Positions 11,917 to 43,029 of a stretch of 64,000 nucleotides of DNA are shown here, piece after piece; positions within the stretch are counted from its first letter, which is position 1, and each line of letters opens with the position of its first letter. The stretch spans positions 3,583,399-3,647,398 of the forward strand of contig NW_004624849.1 of assembly GCF_000247695.1 (NCBI RefSeq). Direction: 5' to 3'. The notes beneath the pieces are model-generated. The model was not told the origin of the DNA, made no database searches, and was given only the letters and a program-made list of their open reading frames with translations. Source of the DNA: Heterocephalus glaber (lineage: Eukaryota; Chordata; Mammalia; Rodentia; Bathyergidae). Made by a program: the position numbers and the translations under genes.

Positions 11917-12325
11917 ATCTTAGTTACTTTTCTTGTTGCTGAGACAAAGTAACATCCAAAGTTAGAGGAGGAAAGGTTTAAATGGCTCACAGTTTGTAGA
12001 AATTTCAGTTCATATTTGGCTGGCTCCAAGTCAGGGTGGCATGGCATGGGCATCACAGAGGAGAAATAGATCATGGCAAGCAGAAGGCAGCAAGTGACGA
12101 GTGACAAGCAGAGACCCTCTTTCTGTACCTTTTATCTTACCCAGGCTACAAATCCTTAGGGCAGGCAGCACTCACACTCTTAATCCTACCATTACACCAT
12201 GAATTAATCCCAGCATCATATTCTTTATCCCAGCAGAACACACCATAGATCCACCAACCTCCAAAAAAGCCCCACCTATGAGCACATGAGGCTCTGGGGG
12301 GCCATTTAGATACAAGCTGTAACAG
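11917..12325 (+). repeat. Dispersed rodent repeat, class unsure
   Basis: It starts ATCTTAGTTACTTTTCTTGT and ends ..TACAAGCTGTAACAG. A related stretch lies at about 440-540 (CTTAATTACTTTCCTTGTTG). The pattern is familiar from rodent genomes as an interspersed repeat, but I cannot name its family from sequence alone. Confidence 0.5.
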
Positions 12326-12607
12326 ATGTGTGGGGTAGATGTATCAAACCCAGTGGACCTGGAATGAACATGGAGACATCTACCCAGCCTCTTACTGCCA
12401 GTGATGTCTGAAGAGAAGTAAACTTAGCAGCATGGGGGTTAGTGGAACCAGCATTCAGATCCAGACTCTCACTTCCCAGACCAGCACCTTCAGAGTGGTA
12501 GGAAGGCCACCACCTCCAAGGCTGGCAGGTGAAGACTTCTGTACAGATGTCTCAGGACAGGGCTCCCTCACTGCTGTTAGAAGGGTGGGCCCAGCCTTGC
12601 CCAACTC

Positions 12608-12665
12608 ACAAGGGCAAGGTCCTGAGTTCAATCCCTGGTACGGCAGGGTAGGGCCCTAGCAAAAA
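12608..12665 (+). repeat. Truncated ID SINE
   Basis: CAAGGTCCTGAGTTCAATCC then CTGGTACGG. The copies GGGTGGGCCCA on both sides (about 12584 and 12670) suggest a target duplication. Confidence 0.6.
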
Positions 12666-13369
12666 GATGGGTGGGCCCATAGCAGAGGATGGGCCATGTT
12701 GGGACCTCCCATCACCATCCCAGACCAGAAGCAGCAGTACCCTAGCTTCCTGGGGCCAGTTGCCACCTGGGCTCCAGGGAGTTTCGTGGAGGTCCTGCAC
12801 GTTTCTGGTCAGCTGGGGTGAGCTAGTGAGTTTTCCCCCACAATGGGGGCCTTAGGGAGCAGGTCTCTGAAGTGGGAGAGGCCCACAACTCAGGGCCCTC
12901 TGAACAGACACTGCAGACCCTGAGCCCAATCTGTGCCCCTAGCCCTGAGACTGAAGCCATGCCCCTGCCCTGTGGAGAGTAGGTCATCCTGGAGTCCACC
13001 ACGGACTCACCAGGACAGTGGTCCACTTGTGCTTTCAGTCTGTTCCTCACTGGCTGCTCTGTGCCAAGTCAGTGCCACAGGAGAGGTGAAGGCCTGTTCA
13101 GGCACTGCCCTTAGGCAACTCACAGCCTGGTTGAGTTCCCAGAATTGAGGACACTGCAGCCAGGAAGTACTGGAGCCCTCTTAGATGGCCTGCAGGGAAT
13201 AGTCAAGGACCAGAGCACAATCAGCAGTAGCTGCAGTGGGAAGGCCAGCCATGGGGGTGGGGGTAGATGGGCCATGAAACTGACTCAGCTGACCAGCCTC
13301 CTGGGAGGGACCTCATTTCCTTGGCAGGTACTTGCCAAAATGCATTTCCCCAATACATTAATAGCTATT

Positions 13370-13450
13370 CTTTTTTTTGGTACCAGGGATGAAATTCAGG
13401 ACCTTGTGCTTTCAAGGCAGGCGGTGGAACCACTGAGCTAAATCCCCAGC
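13370..13450 (-). repeat. ID SINE with 14-bp duplication
   Basis: T-tract, GGTACCAGGGATGAAATTC ... CACTGAGCTAAATCCCCAG. CATTAATAGCTATT flanks it at 13356-13369 and 13451-13464. Confidence 0.92.
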
Positions 13451-14486
13451 CATTAATAGCTATTTTTAAAAAGGAGGGGTTCTGTGGAATAAGAAGTTCA
13501 GAAAATGGAATAGTTAAGTAGTATCAGGATTGCTTTGTCCAATCAGAGGAATTCATTGGTTTATGTAAGTGAAATCAGCTTCAGGAATAGCTGGTTCTAG
13601 GAGCTTACTGATTTAGTCTGGAATCTACCTCATTGTATGTCTTGGCTCTGCTTCCTTTGGGTCAGCTTTTCCATGTTGGTAACTGCAGGCTACCTGCAGT
13701 CCAGGCAGACATTCTACTGGCAAGGAGATGGTGCCTCTTTCCTAACAGTTCTCATAAAAGTCCAAGAACTCTTAAAAATCAGGCCATTAGCAGAGGAAGG
13801 ATATGAAATCTGGATAAATATGACAATGGGTGGTTGCTGCATCGTGGATGGAGAGGGCCAGAGATGGGAGTGAGAGACAGACTTGGACAGAGACAAACAC
13901 CTAGACTCCTCCCTCAGTGCTCCCTCTTTGGCCTTGGCTACTTCTGGTCATGTCACTGGAGCCTGGAAAAGAGCTGAGACCCACCTTCAGTTTCTCTCCC
14001 CAGAAATCTGGGAGGGGACAGTGGCAGAGCTGGGGTCCTGCAATACCTCCTAGCCCCTGCCCACTAGTCTCCCCTCTGCAGCACCTGAGGAAGAGGGAGC
14101 CTGCTATCCACCTCCTTTGAGGCCCTGGGAGAGGCAGAATCAAAGACTCTGGTTAGGCACAACCTACTCAGAAAGTTCATTGGCTTATGGTCAGAGATTT
14201 CTGGCATCCCCAAGGGGTTGTCTAGGCTCCAAGGCTGGGCCAAAGCATCCCAGGTAGCAAACCCTCTACTCCCAGCACTAAGAACTGGAAGCTGTTTCTG
14301 GAAGCTGAGTGGGCTCCTTTATATGGGATCATTTCCTCCCAAACCTACTCTAAGAGCAGCTGTCTGGGGGCTTCAATGGTGCAACTAGGTAAGTCACTGG
14401 TCCTCACTTTCTTTAAAACAAAATCTTGGGTGGTCAACCCAGTACCCACAAAGTTGGACTAATTCATAAAAGAATAAAGTAGCCTG

Positions 14487-14577
14487 GGGCCGGGGATTTA
14501 GCTCAGTGGTTCTGTGTCTGCCTCGAAAGCACAAGGTCCCTAGTTCTATCCGCGGTACCAAAAAAAAAAAAAAAAAA
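14487..14577 (+). repeat. ID SINE, full length
   Basis: GGGGCCGGGGATTTAGCTCA then GTGGTTCTGTG ... ATCCGCGGTACC, followed by an A-tract of about 19 bases. Confidence 0.92.
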
Positions 14578-15016
14578 GACATTGATAATATTCTAAGACA
14601 CTGATAGAGCAGACTTACATATACTGAAAAAAAAAAAAGGCTGGGTGTGACCCAGGAAGTGGGGGGCTGGAGAAAATGCCTACAGCCCTGGTTAAAGTTA
14701 AACCATTAGTCAAGTCCAGGTTTGTCCCAGTCCCATTCAACAAACAAACAAAAAAACAGCAATCCAACTTTCAAATTTTCTTTTGACTAGATTTGGCTGG
14801 TGGAAGTCAGATGCTACCTGGGTGCTCTCTGCCCGCCACCAAGTGGCCCTGCCTGTTCTGATTCCCCTTCAGTCTGCACTGGGCCTTAACCCAATAACCC
14901 AGGGGAAAGCTGTCCCCTCCTTCATTGTCTCAGTCTGAACCTCACCCAGCAGTGCTGTGCAGCAGGCTTCAGGGTTCAGCCAGGCCTTTCGAGGAGGATC
15001 TATCTACCAGGTAATG

Positions 15017-15114
15017 CGGCCGGGGATTTAGGTCAGTGGTTTCACCCCCTGCTGCGCAAGAGCAAGGACCCGAGTTCGGTCCCCGGTACCAAAAAAACTT
15101 TTAAAAAGTGAAAA
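15017..15114 (+). repeat. ID SINE with 17-bp duplication
   Basis: CGGCCGGGGATTTAGGTCAG ... GTTCGGTCCCCGGTACC plus a short A-rich tail. CTATCTACCAGGTAATG flanks it perfectly at 15000-15016 and 15115-15131. Confidence 0.94.
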
Positions 15115-15479
15115 CTATCTACCAGGTAATGAACTCAAGTCGCGCTGGAGAGGTCCACCATGGCATGAGTCTCCTTAGGGAAAGTAGGCTATGGATGCTC
15201 AGAGAAGGCTAGAAAGCACCTGCCCAGCTCACAGCAGAGGAACCACACACAAAAACCCAACTGGAAGTAGACCAGAGTCACCTAGGACCAGAATCACCCA
15301 GATCAACAGTCTGGTCTCCACAATACACACTGGAGGAAGCAAGGTCTCCCAGTAGCACCAAGCTCCTAACAGTCCCCTCTCACTGCCTGGCAACCTGTGA
15401 CCCCGGCAGGTCCCAAATTGGCTCCTGAAGCAGTTAAGGACAAAGGGTCCTAGGTGGAGTGGCAGGGGGCTTCAGGACA

Positions 15480-16000
15480 GGTGTGCCCGCCCTTCCACCC
15501 ACACTGAGCTCCGCAGAGGCCCTGCCGGCGCTGGGCGCCCCTCCAAATGACTCGGAACGGAAACTGCCTCCTAGTCTCTAAGTCGATAGGGGGCGACGGG
15601 CAGATGCGAACCTTATCTCCCTTCCAGTAAACTGAACATAGGTCGGTGGGGATGGCAGAGTCACCGGGCATAACCCCGGCTCCAGGCTCGCCGCACAGTA
15701 TCGACAGCTGGGAACCGCTGGCCATCCCGGGTCAGGACATGCACTTGGCTGCAGTCCCAGCCAGGTGCAAATCTGAGAGGTCAGGCCCACCTGGCTCAGC
15801 GCCGCGGCCTCCCCACCTCCAGGTCAAACCGGCGCGGAGCATGTGACCCAAGGCCCGGCTCCCGACGCTGACGGTACGTCACCCCACTCAGAGCCAGGCG
15901 CCCATTGGCTGCGGCGGCCCCCGGGGGCGGGGACTGGCTGGCTCTGCGCCCCAACTCCCTCGGGTCTCCCGCCTTGACCTCCCCCGGCCACACGCGCAGC
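15480..16000. promoter_or_regulatory. CpG-rich promoter-like island, no assigned gene
   Basis: A CpG-dense stretch about 3 kb upstream of SREBF1 exon 1a. Visible motifs are a split CRE palindrome TGACGGTACGTCA (15869-15881), an SRE-like GTCACCCCAC (15878-15887; classical SRE ATCACCCCAC), an inverted CCAAT box ATTGG (15904-15908) and a GC box GGGGCGGGG (15924-15932). SRE, NF-Y and Sp1 sites together are the standard grouping of sterol-regulated promoters. No open frame here resembles a known protein. It could start a noncoding RNA or an upstream SREBF1 leader, or act as an enhancer. That function is inference. Confidence 0.6.
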
Positions 16001-16599
16001 CGTCAGTCAGCCTCAGTCAGCCTCGGCACAATCTGGGGCAATACCGCCAAGAGACTCTAGGCAGGTCACTTCCTTTCTGCCTCAGTTTACTCATCTGCAA
16101 AACTGGACGAGAACAGCCATGTCATCATAAAGCTGTTGGGAGGAAAACCTTTGGCATGCTAGAAGCCAGCTCAGTGATTGTTAACAGTGCCAATTGCTGC
16201 GCAACAGGCCCACTAAGACAGAAGGGCCTGTGCTGTCAACGTCACAACCGACATTCCTTGAGCATGCTTAGAGCTCTCCAGCCCACAATAGCCTGAATTC
16301 TTGTTTAGAGGTCTTGGGGTCCTTGAGGGAGAGAAATACCAAGACAACCAGTTCCCCTAAAGATTGCCTGACTTCTTCCACCTTCACAGTTGTCCTGGAG
16401 TAAAAATTCGTTTTCGTTGCAAAGACTACCCCACCTTGGGCTATGCCTCAGAGGGGGCTTCAGCCAGACATCAGTTTCAACTGGCTTTTCTGGTGGGCTA
16501 CATGTCTGAGGACCTTGCTTTACCTTCTTCACTTCTGGCCTAATTCTCAGCTATGGAGTACATATTTATTGAGCTATGCTGCTTTTTTGTTTTCTTTTC

Positions 16600-16710
16600 T
16601 TTTGTTTTGGGCCAGTATCTCCCTTTGCAGTGCAGGCTGGCCTTGAACTTACTATGTAACTCAGGCTGACCTTGAACTCGAATTGATCCTCCTGCCTCAG
16701 CCTCCTGAGT
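16600..16710 (-). repeat. B1-like SINE
   Basis: GCAGGCTGGCCTTGAACTTA ... ATCCTCCTGCCTCAGCCTCC then TGAGTGCT is the reverse of the B1 body. Confidence 0.75.
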
Positions 16711-17084
16711 GCTTTTTACATATGTGGTAAACTCGTTTCCAGAACAGTGAGTTAGATCTATTGTGATGATGACCCTAAAACACCCTCTCTGCTTTTGCAG
16801 TGACAGATACAGCAGCTGAGACTCAGAAATGTGAAGTGATTCCAGGTCACACAGCAAGCAGGTGAAGAATCAGATCAGCTATCTGATTCTGAACAAAGGT
16901 GGTATTAAGGCTTTATCCAGCACCTTCCACCCTACTCTTCTCCTTGCAAAGGGCTATTTGAATTTTCAGGGAGTCCCCAAATTCCCGAGGCTCTTGGGTA
17001 TCTCCTCAGGATAGTGGAAAATGAGGGTAGGGGGAGTAAAGGAGGACGGAGAAGCCAGCTATACTGTTCCCAAATGGAAGTTTG

Positions 17085-17220
17085 GAGCCTGGTGTGATGG
17101 CACGTGCCTGTAATGCCATAATCCCAGCAGTCTGGTTGGCTGAGGCAGGAGGAATGGGAACTCATGTCCAGACTGGGCAACTTAGTGATTTAGTGAGACC
17201 CTATCTCAAAAACAAAAAAA
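17085..17220 (+). repeat. B1-like SINE
   Basis: AGCCTGGTGTGATGGCACGT ... AATCCCAGCAGTCTGG ... GTGAGACCCTATCTCAAAAA. Confidence 0.8.
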
Positions 17221-18599
17221 CCAGTTTGTCTGTTGAGGGCAAAGCCCTGGATGGAAGCTTGACCAGGGCCACTTTCAGGAGAGATATGGTTTGGAGACCC
17301 CCATGGCTCCAGTCCCAGTTCTCCGTAATTTTCCACAGCAGTCACTTCTGCCAGAGGAACAAAGAGAACTGCGTGTCCACACTGAGCCCCAGGGAGTTGG
17401 GCTTCTGTGGCCTCTCTTGATTCAAGCACCCCTCCCCCTGCCTTCTAAAGTGTACCGCTCATTTTACTCCCTCAGAGCGCCTGGCCAGCCAGTATCCATC
17501 AGGAATCTGAGCAAGGCTGTCTCCAAGATAGCTCCTCTGAGGTCTGGGAGTCCAGCTCCTTTCTGGGTTTGTTTGGCTGCCCTCCCCCAACACTGCCCCT
17601 CTCCACTTGAAGACCTCTGGTGACAGGGAGCTCACTGCCTTCTCACTGAATGTTACATCTGGTTTATTTCAATCCACCTCATTGGGCCCCCACTGCTCTC
17701 ACCTGCCCTTCTGGCTCTGTCCCCAAGCAAAGGGCCCGGGGTTCACTTGATAGGCTGCTTGCTCTGGCCTTGCCCCAGCCTGTCACAATCCAGGGCAACA
17801 AAGCCAGGGCAACCTGGCTTGGGTCTAAAGTACAGTCTTTCTCTTCCTCCTGATCCTTGTCCTGGTGGCTCCTAGGAACACGCACCAACTGTGAGATCAG
17901 ACAGCCCTGGGGCCCAACCCTGCAGTGGTCTATGAGTAGCTGAGTGACCTTGGGAAGATCACTGTTTCTCTAAGTCTTCCTGGACCTCGAGGACCCTGGC
18001 TTGAGTCTAACAGACTTCAAGGGACCAGGGATGGGGAAAGGGCCCCATCTCCTTTCCCACGCCCCCAGTGGGTCTGGGAGGAAATCAGACTGAGACAGAT
18101 GGGCAATTCCAGTCTGCAATAAATTCCCCTTGGCCAGTACCCTCTTCAGGAGACCATTCTTCTGCTCCTATGCAGGGAGGACTGGTTGGTCTCACAGGCA
18201 TCATCCTCCCAGCCTGCTTGTGGAGAGGCCCCATTAGGCTCCTGTTACAGATGAGAACAGAGACACAGTGGTGAGGAAATTAGCTCAAAGCCACACAGCA
18301 GGACCGGGTCAGGTGTAACCCGGTCTGTTTTGCTCTAAAAGGACCAAATCTAGGAAGTGGTCTTGCTAGAGAAATTGGTGGTCTCCTTCACCTTTCCCCA
18401 TCCCTGGTCCCTCAAAGTCCTGAAACCTCTGGGATGGGCCCAGTTCCATAGCTTCCACTCAGCCCCTTTGCTCGACGTTAGAGAAACTGAGGCTGGAGGG
18501 GGGCAGTGGCTGCCCAAGCACTTGCTGGTCTGCCAGAGCCATGGGGCTTGACAAGGCGAGGGTCTGGAAGGCACTCTGGACTTGTGGCGCACAGGTTCG

Positions 18600-18862
18600 C
18601 GTTGCAATCAGGGAAGCCGGGGATCTCCGCGCTCCCTCGGCTCTGAGGGGAAGTTTACCCGCAGGGTGGAGCCTCCCGCCAGGCCCCGCCCCGTCTCGTC
18701 CGCCCAGTGGAGCCGCTGCCCGGGAACCCAGTTTCCGAGGAACTTTTCGAGGGCGCAGGGCCACTTCCGAGGCCAGAGCGGGACGCGGGAGCGTGAGCAG
18801 CGACGGCGCTGCTCTTCGGGAAGGGCCGTGCGCGGGGCGGACCCAGCGCGGGCAGCTGCACC
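18600..18862 (+). promoter_or_regulatory. SREBF1: SREBP-1a promoter and 5' UTR
   Basis: GC- and CpG-rich sequence directly upstream of the exon 1a start codon. It has a GC box (GCCCCGCCCC, 18683-18692) and no TATA box. The 1a promoter of other mammals is known as a largely constitutive, Sp1-driven promoter, which fits. The transcription start cannot be fixed by eye. Confidence 0.75.
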
Positions 18863-40067
<21,205 letters not shown>

Positions 40068-40525
40068 ATTCCCAGCGGCGCCTCACCCATGGCTGTGCTT
40101 CCCTGGGGATGGGAGACCCTCTGGGACTTTTGTGTCTTGCTCTGGGCGGCCAAAGGGGCGCGACCTCACCACCGGCGGGCGCTGTACTGGATGAGCGGCC
40201 GCCAGGATGGTGCCGTCCTCTGGTGGCCGATTGGGGAATAGCAGGCTTTGGGCCGGCCGCGTGCCACCCACCTTGCTCGTTAGGCACTTAGTGGCTTTTT
40301 CTCTGGTCTGTCTAGAGGGAGGAGAGGGTTGCGTTTCCCCGAGCGGAGGGGGGCCCTGCACCGAAGCGCCTCTCTCCATTCTGGGAAGACTTGTACATAG
40401 TGTAGATCCGGGTGAGTCCCCCTCCTGGCCTCGGGGGCTCATGTGCTACTTTGCCTTTTGCAAACTTTTATTTTCGTAGGTTGAAAAGTTTTGTACAGAA
40501 AATAAAAAATGAAATTATTTATAAC
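40068..40525 (+). other. SREBF1: SREBF1 3' UTR with poly(A) signal
   Basis: About 450 bases from the stop to just past AATAAA at 40501-40506, near TTTTGTACAGAAAATAAA. The 3' end is inferred. It is free of repeats. Confidence 0.8.
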
Positions 40526-41039
40526 CTAGGTTTTGTTCCTTTTGGGAGGAGGGCGGACGTGCTGACCAGAGCATCCATGGGCCTTTGTTTCTCCAGTGCC
40601 TAGGCTGAGGCGTCCCATCCCCCACCTATCATAAGAGACAAACTACCTCCCGAGGAAGCTGCCCTACTGATCTCTAGGCCACATGTTTCAACTGTTAGGG
40701 CTTGATGGTTTCAGTCTTCCCTTCTCTTCCCAGCCCCCACCATGTCCCAGGGTGACACTGGGGACAGAGTCGGAGTCCTCAAGGGCCTGTTGTGACAGCT
40801 ACAACCTGTATGTCTGGACCGTCTCACTTCCCCCACCACCTGTCCCCTGGTCACCTCCCTGCACATCCGGGGAAAACCTTGTACCACGGAGGGAAGATCC
40901 TTGGTCCTGTGGATGGCAGCAGGGTCTCCTGTTCCTACACAAAAGGGGAGAAATCCATCTCCCTTGTGACCTCCCCCCATCCCCATACCCCTCCTAAAGC
41001 CTGGTCTGGTTGGAATCCACGGGTTGCAGACTTCCAAAA
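40526..41039. other. Gap between convergent SREBF1 and RAI1 3' ends
   Basis: About 500 bases of unique-looking sequence with no gene or repeat. Read-through from either gene would make antisense overlap here. Confidence 0.6.
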
Positions 41040-42483
41040 CAATTGTCGTTTCTTTATTGACTTTTTTTTTTCTGAATGCAATGACTTTTTTACTCTTAAG
41101 GAAAATAAACATCTTTTAGAAACAGCTCGATACACACAATCTTCAGTGTGAAGCAATATACTAATAAGAACACTAGTCGTCTTAACATTTACAGTCTTCA
41201 TATATATTATATATATGTATATGTATACATATATATACACTATATAACGAGGCCAGGTATAATACACACGTTTACCATTTTACAGTCATATGTACAGGAA
41301 GTTGCTAGGGCAGCCCCGGGCAGGGGGCTGCCTCAGGCCTATCGAAGCGTGGACAGAGCTGAGGACACGACGGACAGGCGGACGGACTGGCCCGAGCCGG
41401 TGGTGGCTGCACAGGGAAGGGCATCGCAGTAGCTCCCTGCCCGGCAAGGGCCCGGGTGGGGCTCTGGGTTGTGGGGCGCACGACGCACGGTGGCGACACA
41501 CGGGAGAAGCGAGCATGTTCCCAACATATATACATTCTATGTAACATATATATAGAGGGGTACACAGGTTTTGTACACGAATCTAGCGCTGTCCCTGCTC
41601 CCGTGACAAGTGGCGCTGCAATCCCTAGAGACCAGTGATGGTGCACGGAGGCACCATCCGCGCGTCCGTCGGCCGGAGGTGGGCTCTTCAGGGCGGCCGT
41701 TCGGTCACGTGTTTTCTGCTTCGCTCCAGGCTGGGCTCCAGGGGTGAGGTGGAGAACTGGGAAGGTTACGACAGAAGCCAAAGGGTCTCCCATTCTGCCC
41801 GCACCCAGGGAGCCGCGTCCTCTGAGCGTAGGCCCACATCTACCCCAGATTTGCCCGAGCCGCACGGCAGCTTCGGCAAAGGCTGGGTGGGAAGCATGCT
41901 TGGACAAGTTCCGAAAGGTTTGCTCCAAAGCCTCTGGCCCGCTCCCCCCATCAACCTGGCCCTCTCCTAAAAGGCCTCGGTTCTCCCACCTCATCTACGG
42001 AGCTAGGAGCCACCCTCGGCCTCTTCCAGGGTCATCTGGACCCCCACCCCTGACCCCAGGGCGCCCAGCCACGTGCCACAACCGACTGGGGTGGTGGCAG
42101 CACCCACGAGGAATGTGTGCCAGGTCATCCTTAGGACTTCTGGGGTAAAAAAGCGTCCCCGGGCCAAAGCCTCTCCCACTCCCGCCGGAGACTGGGTGCC
42201 TGGAGGAGTCTGGCCGCTTCGCGCCTCCCCCTCTCCAAGCCTGGCTCCAGGGGTGTGGGCAAGAAAGCCCTGTGCCGTCCGGTTCCGGGAGCAGGGTACT
42301 CCGGAACAGGTTTTCTCCCCAACCCGGGGCCACACGCTTGGGCCCTCGGTGGCCGGATCCAAGATCCGGCACCCGGATCAAGGATCAGCTCTGGACGCAC
42401 GCTAGGAGCAACTCCAGGAGGCTCCTCTCCTTCGGCGGCGGGCGGCAGGCGGGCTCCGGCGGCTCCTCCGGCTGTTTGGTGCA
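41040..42483 (-). other. RAI1: RAI1 3' UTR
   Basis: Runs from the RAI1 stop at 42484-42486 to the minus-strand AATAAA at 41053-41058. It contains an AT-rich alternating tract (about 41200-41245, TATATATATG type) and otherwise CpG-rich sequence. Its length of about 1.4 kb fits the RAI1 transcript of other mammals. Confidence 0.75.
41053..41058 (-). promoter_or_regulatory. RAI1: RAI1 poly(A) signal
   Basis: AATAAA on the minus strand (TTTATT on plus), at the expected 3' UTR length. Confidence 0.65.
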
Positions 42484-42498
42484 TTACAACGGCAGCCT
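42484..42498 (-). CDS. RAI1: RAI1 last coding exon
   Basis: On the minus strand, acceptor TCTCGCAG then AGG CTG CCG TTG TAA, giving RLPL and the stop. It completes ..CPKHK of the previous exon. It is too short for ORF calling and was found by frame and splice-site continuity. Confidence 0.88.
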   Translation of the reverse strand, partial: RLPL

Positions 42499-42979
42499 CT
42501 GCGAGAGAACAGGGAACTAGACTGCGGGTCAGGCTCTCCCACAGCCCTAAAGCGCTGATCCCGCCCCTGCTGCAACCCTGCCCACAAGGGTGCGCCCCCT
42601 AGCCCGGCAGCAGTCATCTGTCTTTTCCCAGTAAAAGCGTTGGGCCCCTCCTCTGGCTTTCCTTCTGTCCCCCTTCACCAGCGTGTCCTCCGCCCTGTCC
42701 CCTGCCCCCTTCCCCCGCCTGTCCTCCCCTGTCCCGTTTGAAGAGGGTTATGGGAGATTCTTCCAGGGACAGCTCATGGTTCTTCCCCCACCCCGGAGGG
42801 CTCCCTAGGGACCGGCCTGATGGACAAATCGACCTTTCTGACCTGCCTGGGCCGACCTGCCCCTCCGCTGGGGTAGGTGGGCTGGGGGCGGGACTCCTGG
42901 GTGGACCCTGCTGGGGTCTGCAGGTCAAGGGAGGGGCTTGTAAAGGAAATGAAGGAATAGGGTCCTAGTGGTCACCTAC

Positions 42980-43029
42980 CTTATGTTTGGGACATTTCAA
43001 AGAAAAGTTCTCTTCGATGAATATGCAAC
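42980..43029 (-). CDS. RAI1: RAI1 penultimate coding exon
   Basis: Fifty bases on the minus strand. With the G carried over it reads GCIFIEENFSLKCPKHK. Acceptor GTCACAG, donor GTAGGT. It holds the last Cys/His ligands of the extended PHD finger, as in human RAI1. Confidence 0.93.

Larger units (their letters stand above)
10999..15479. other. Intergenic TOM1L2-SREBF1, repeat-bearing
   Basis: I see no gene here. The stretch holds an L1M fragment split by an old ID-like insertion (11465-11716), a dispersed rodent repeat (11917-12325) and ID elements at 12608, 13370, 14487 and 15017. The rest is apparently unique sequence. Confidence 0.7.
16001..18599. other. Intergenic upstream of SREBF1 exon 1a
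   Basis: No gene seen. It contains MIR fragments (about 16055-16150 +, 16790-16880 -, 17925-17990 +, 18235-18310 -), a B1-like element in minus orientation (about 16600-16710) and a B1-like element in plus orientation (17085-17215). Confidence 0.65.

Noticed and set aside
14487..14577. tRNA-like A and B boxes
   Set aside because: They belong to ID SINEs with A-tails and target duplications, not to working tRNA genes; the same holds for the other ID copies.
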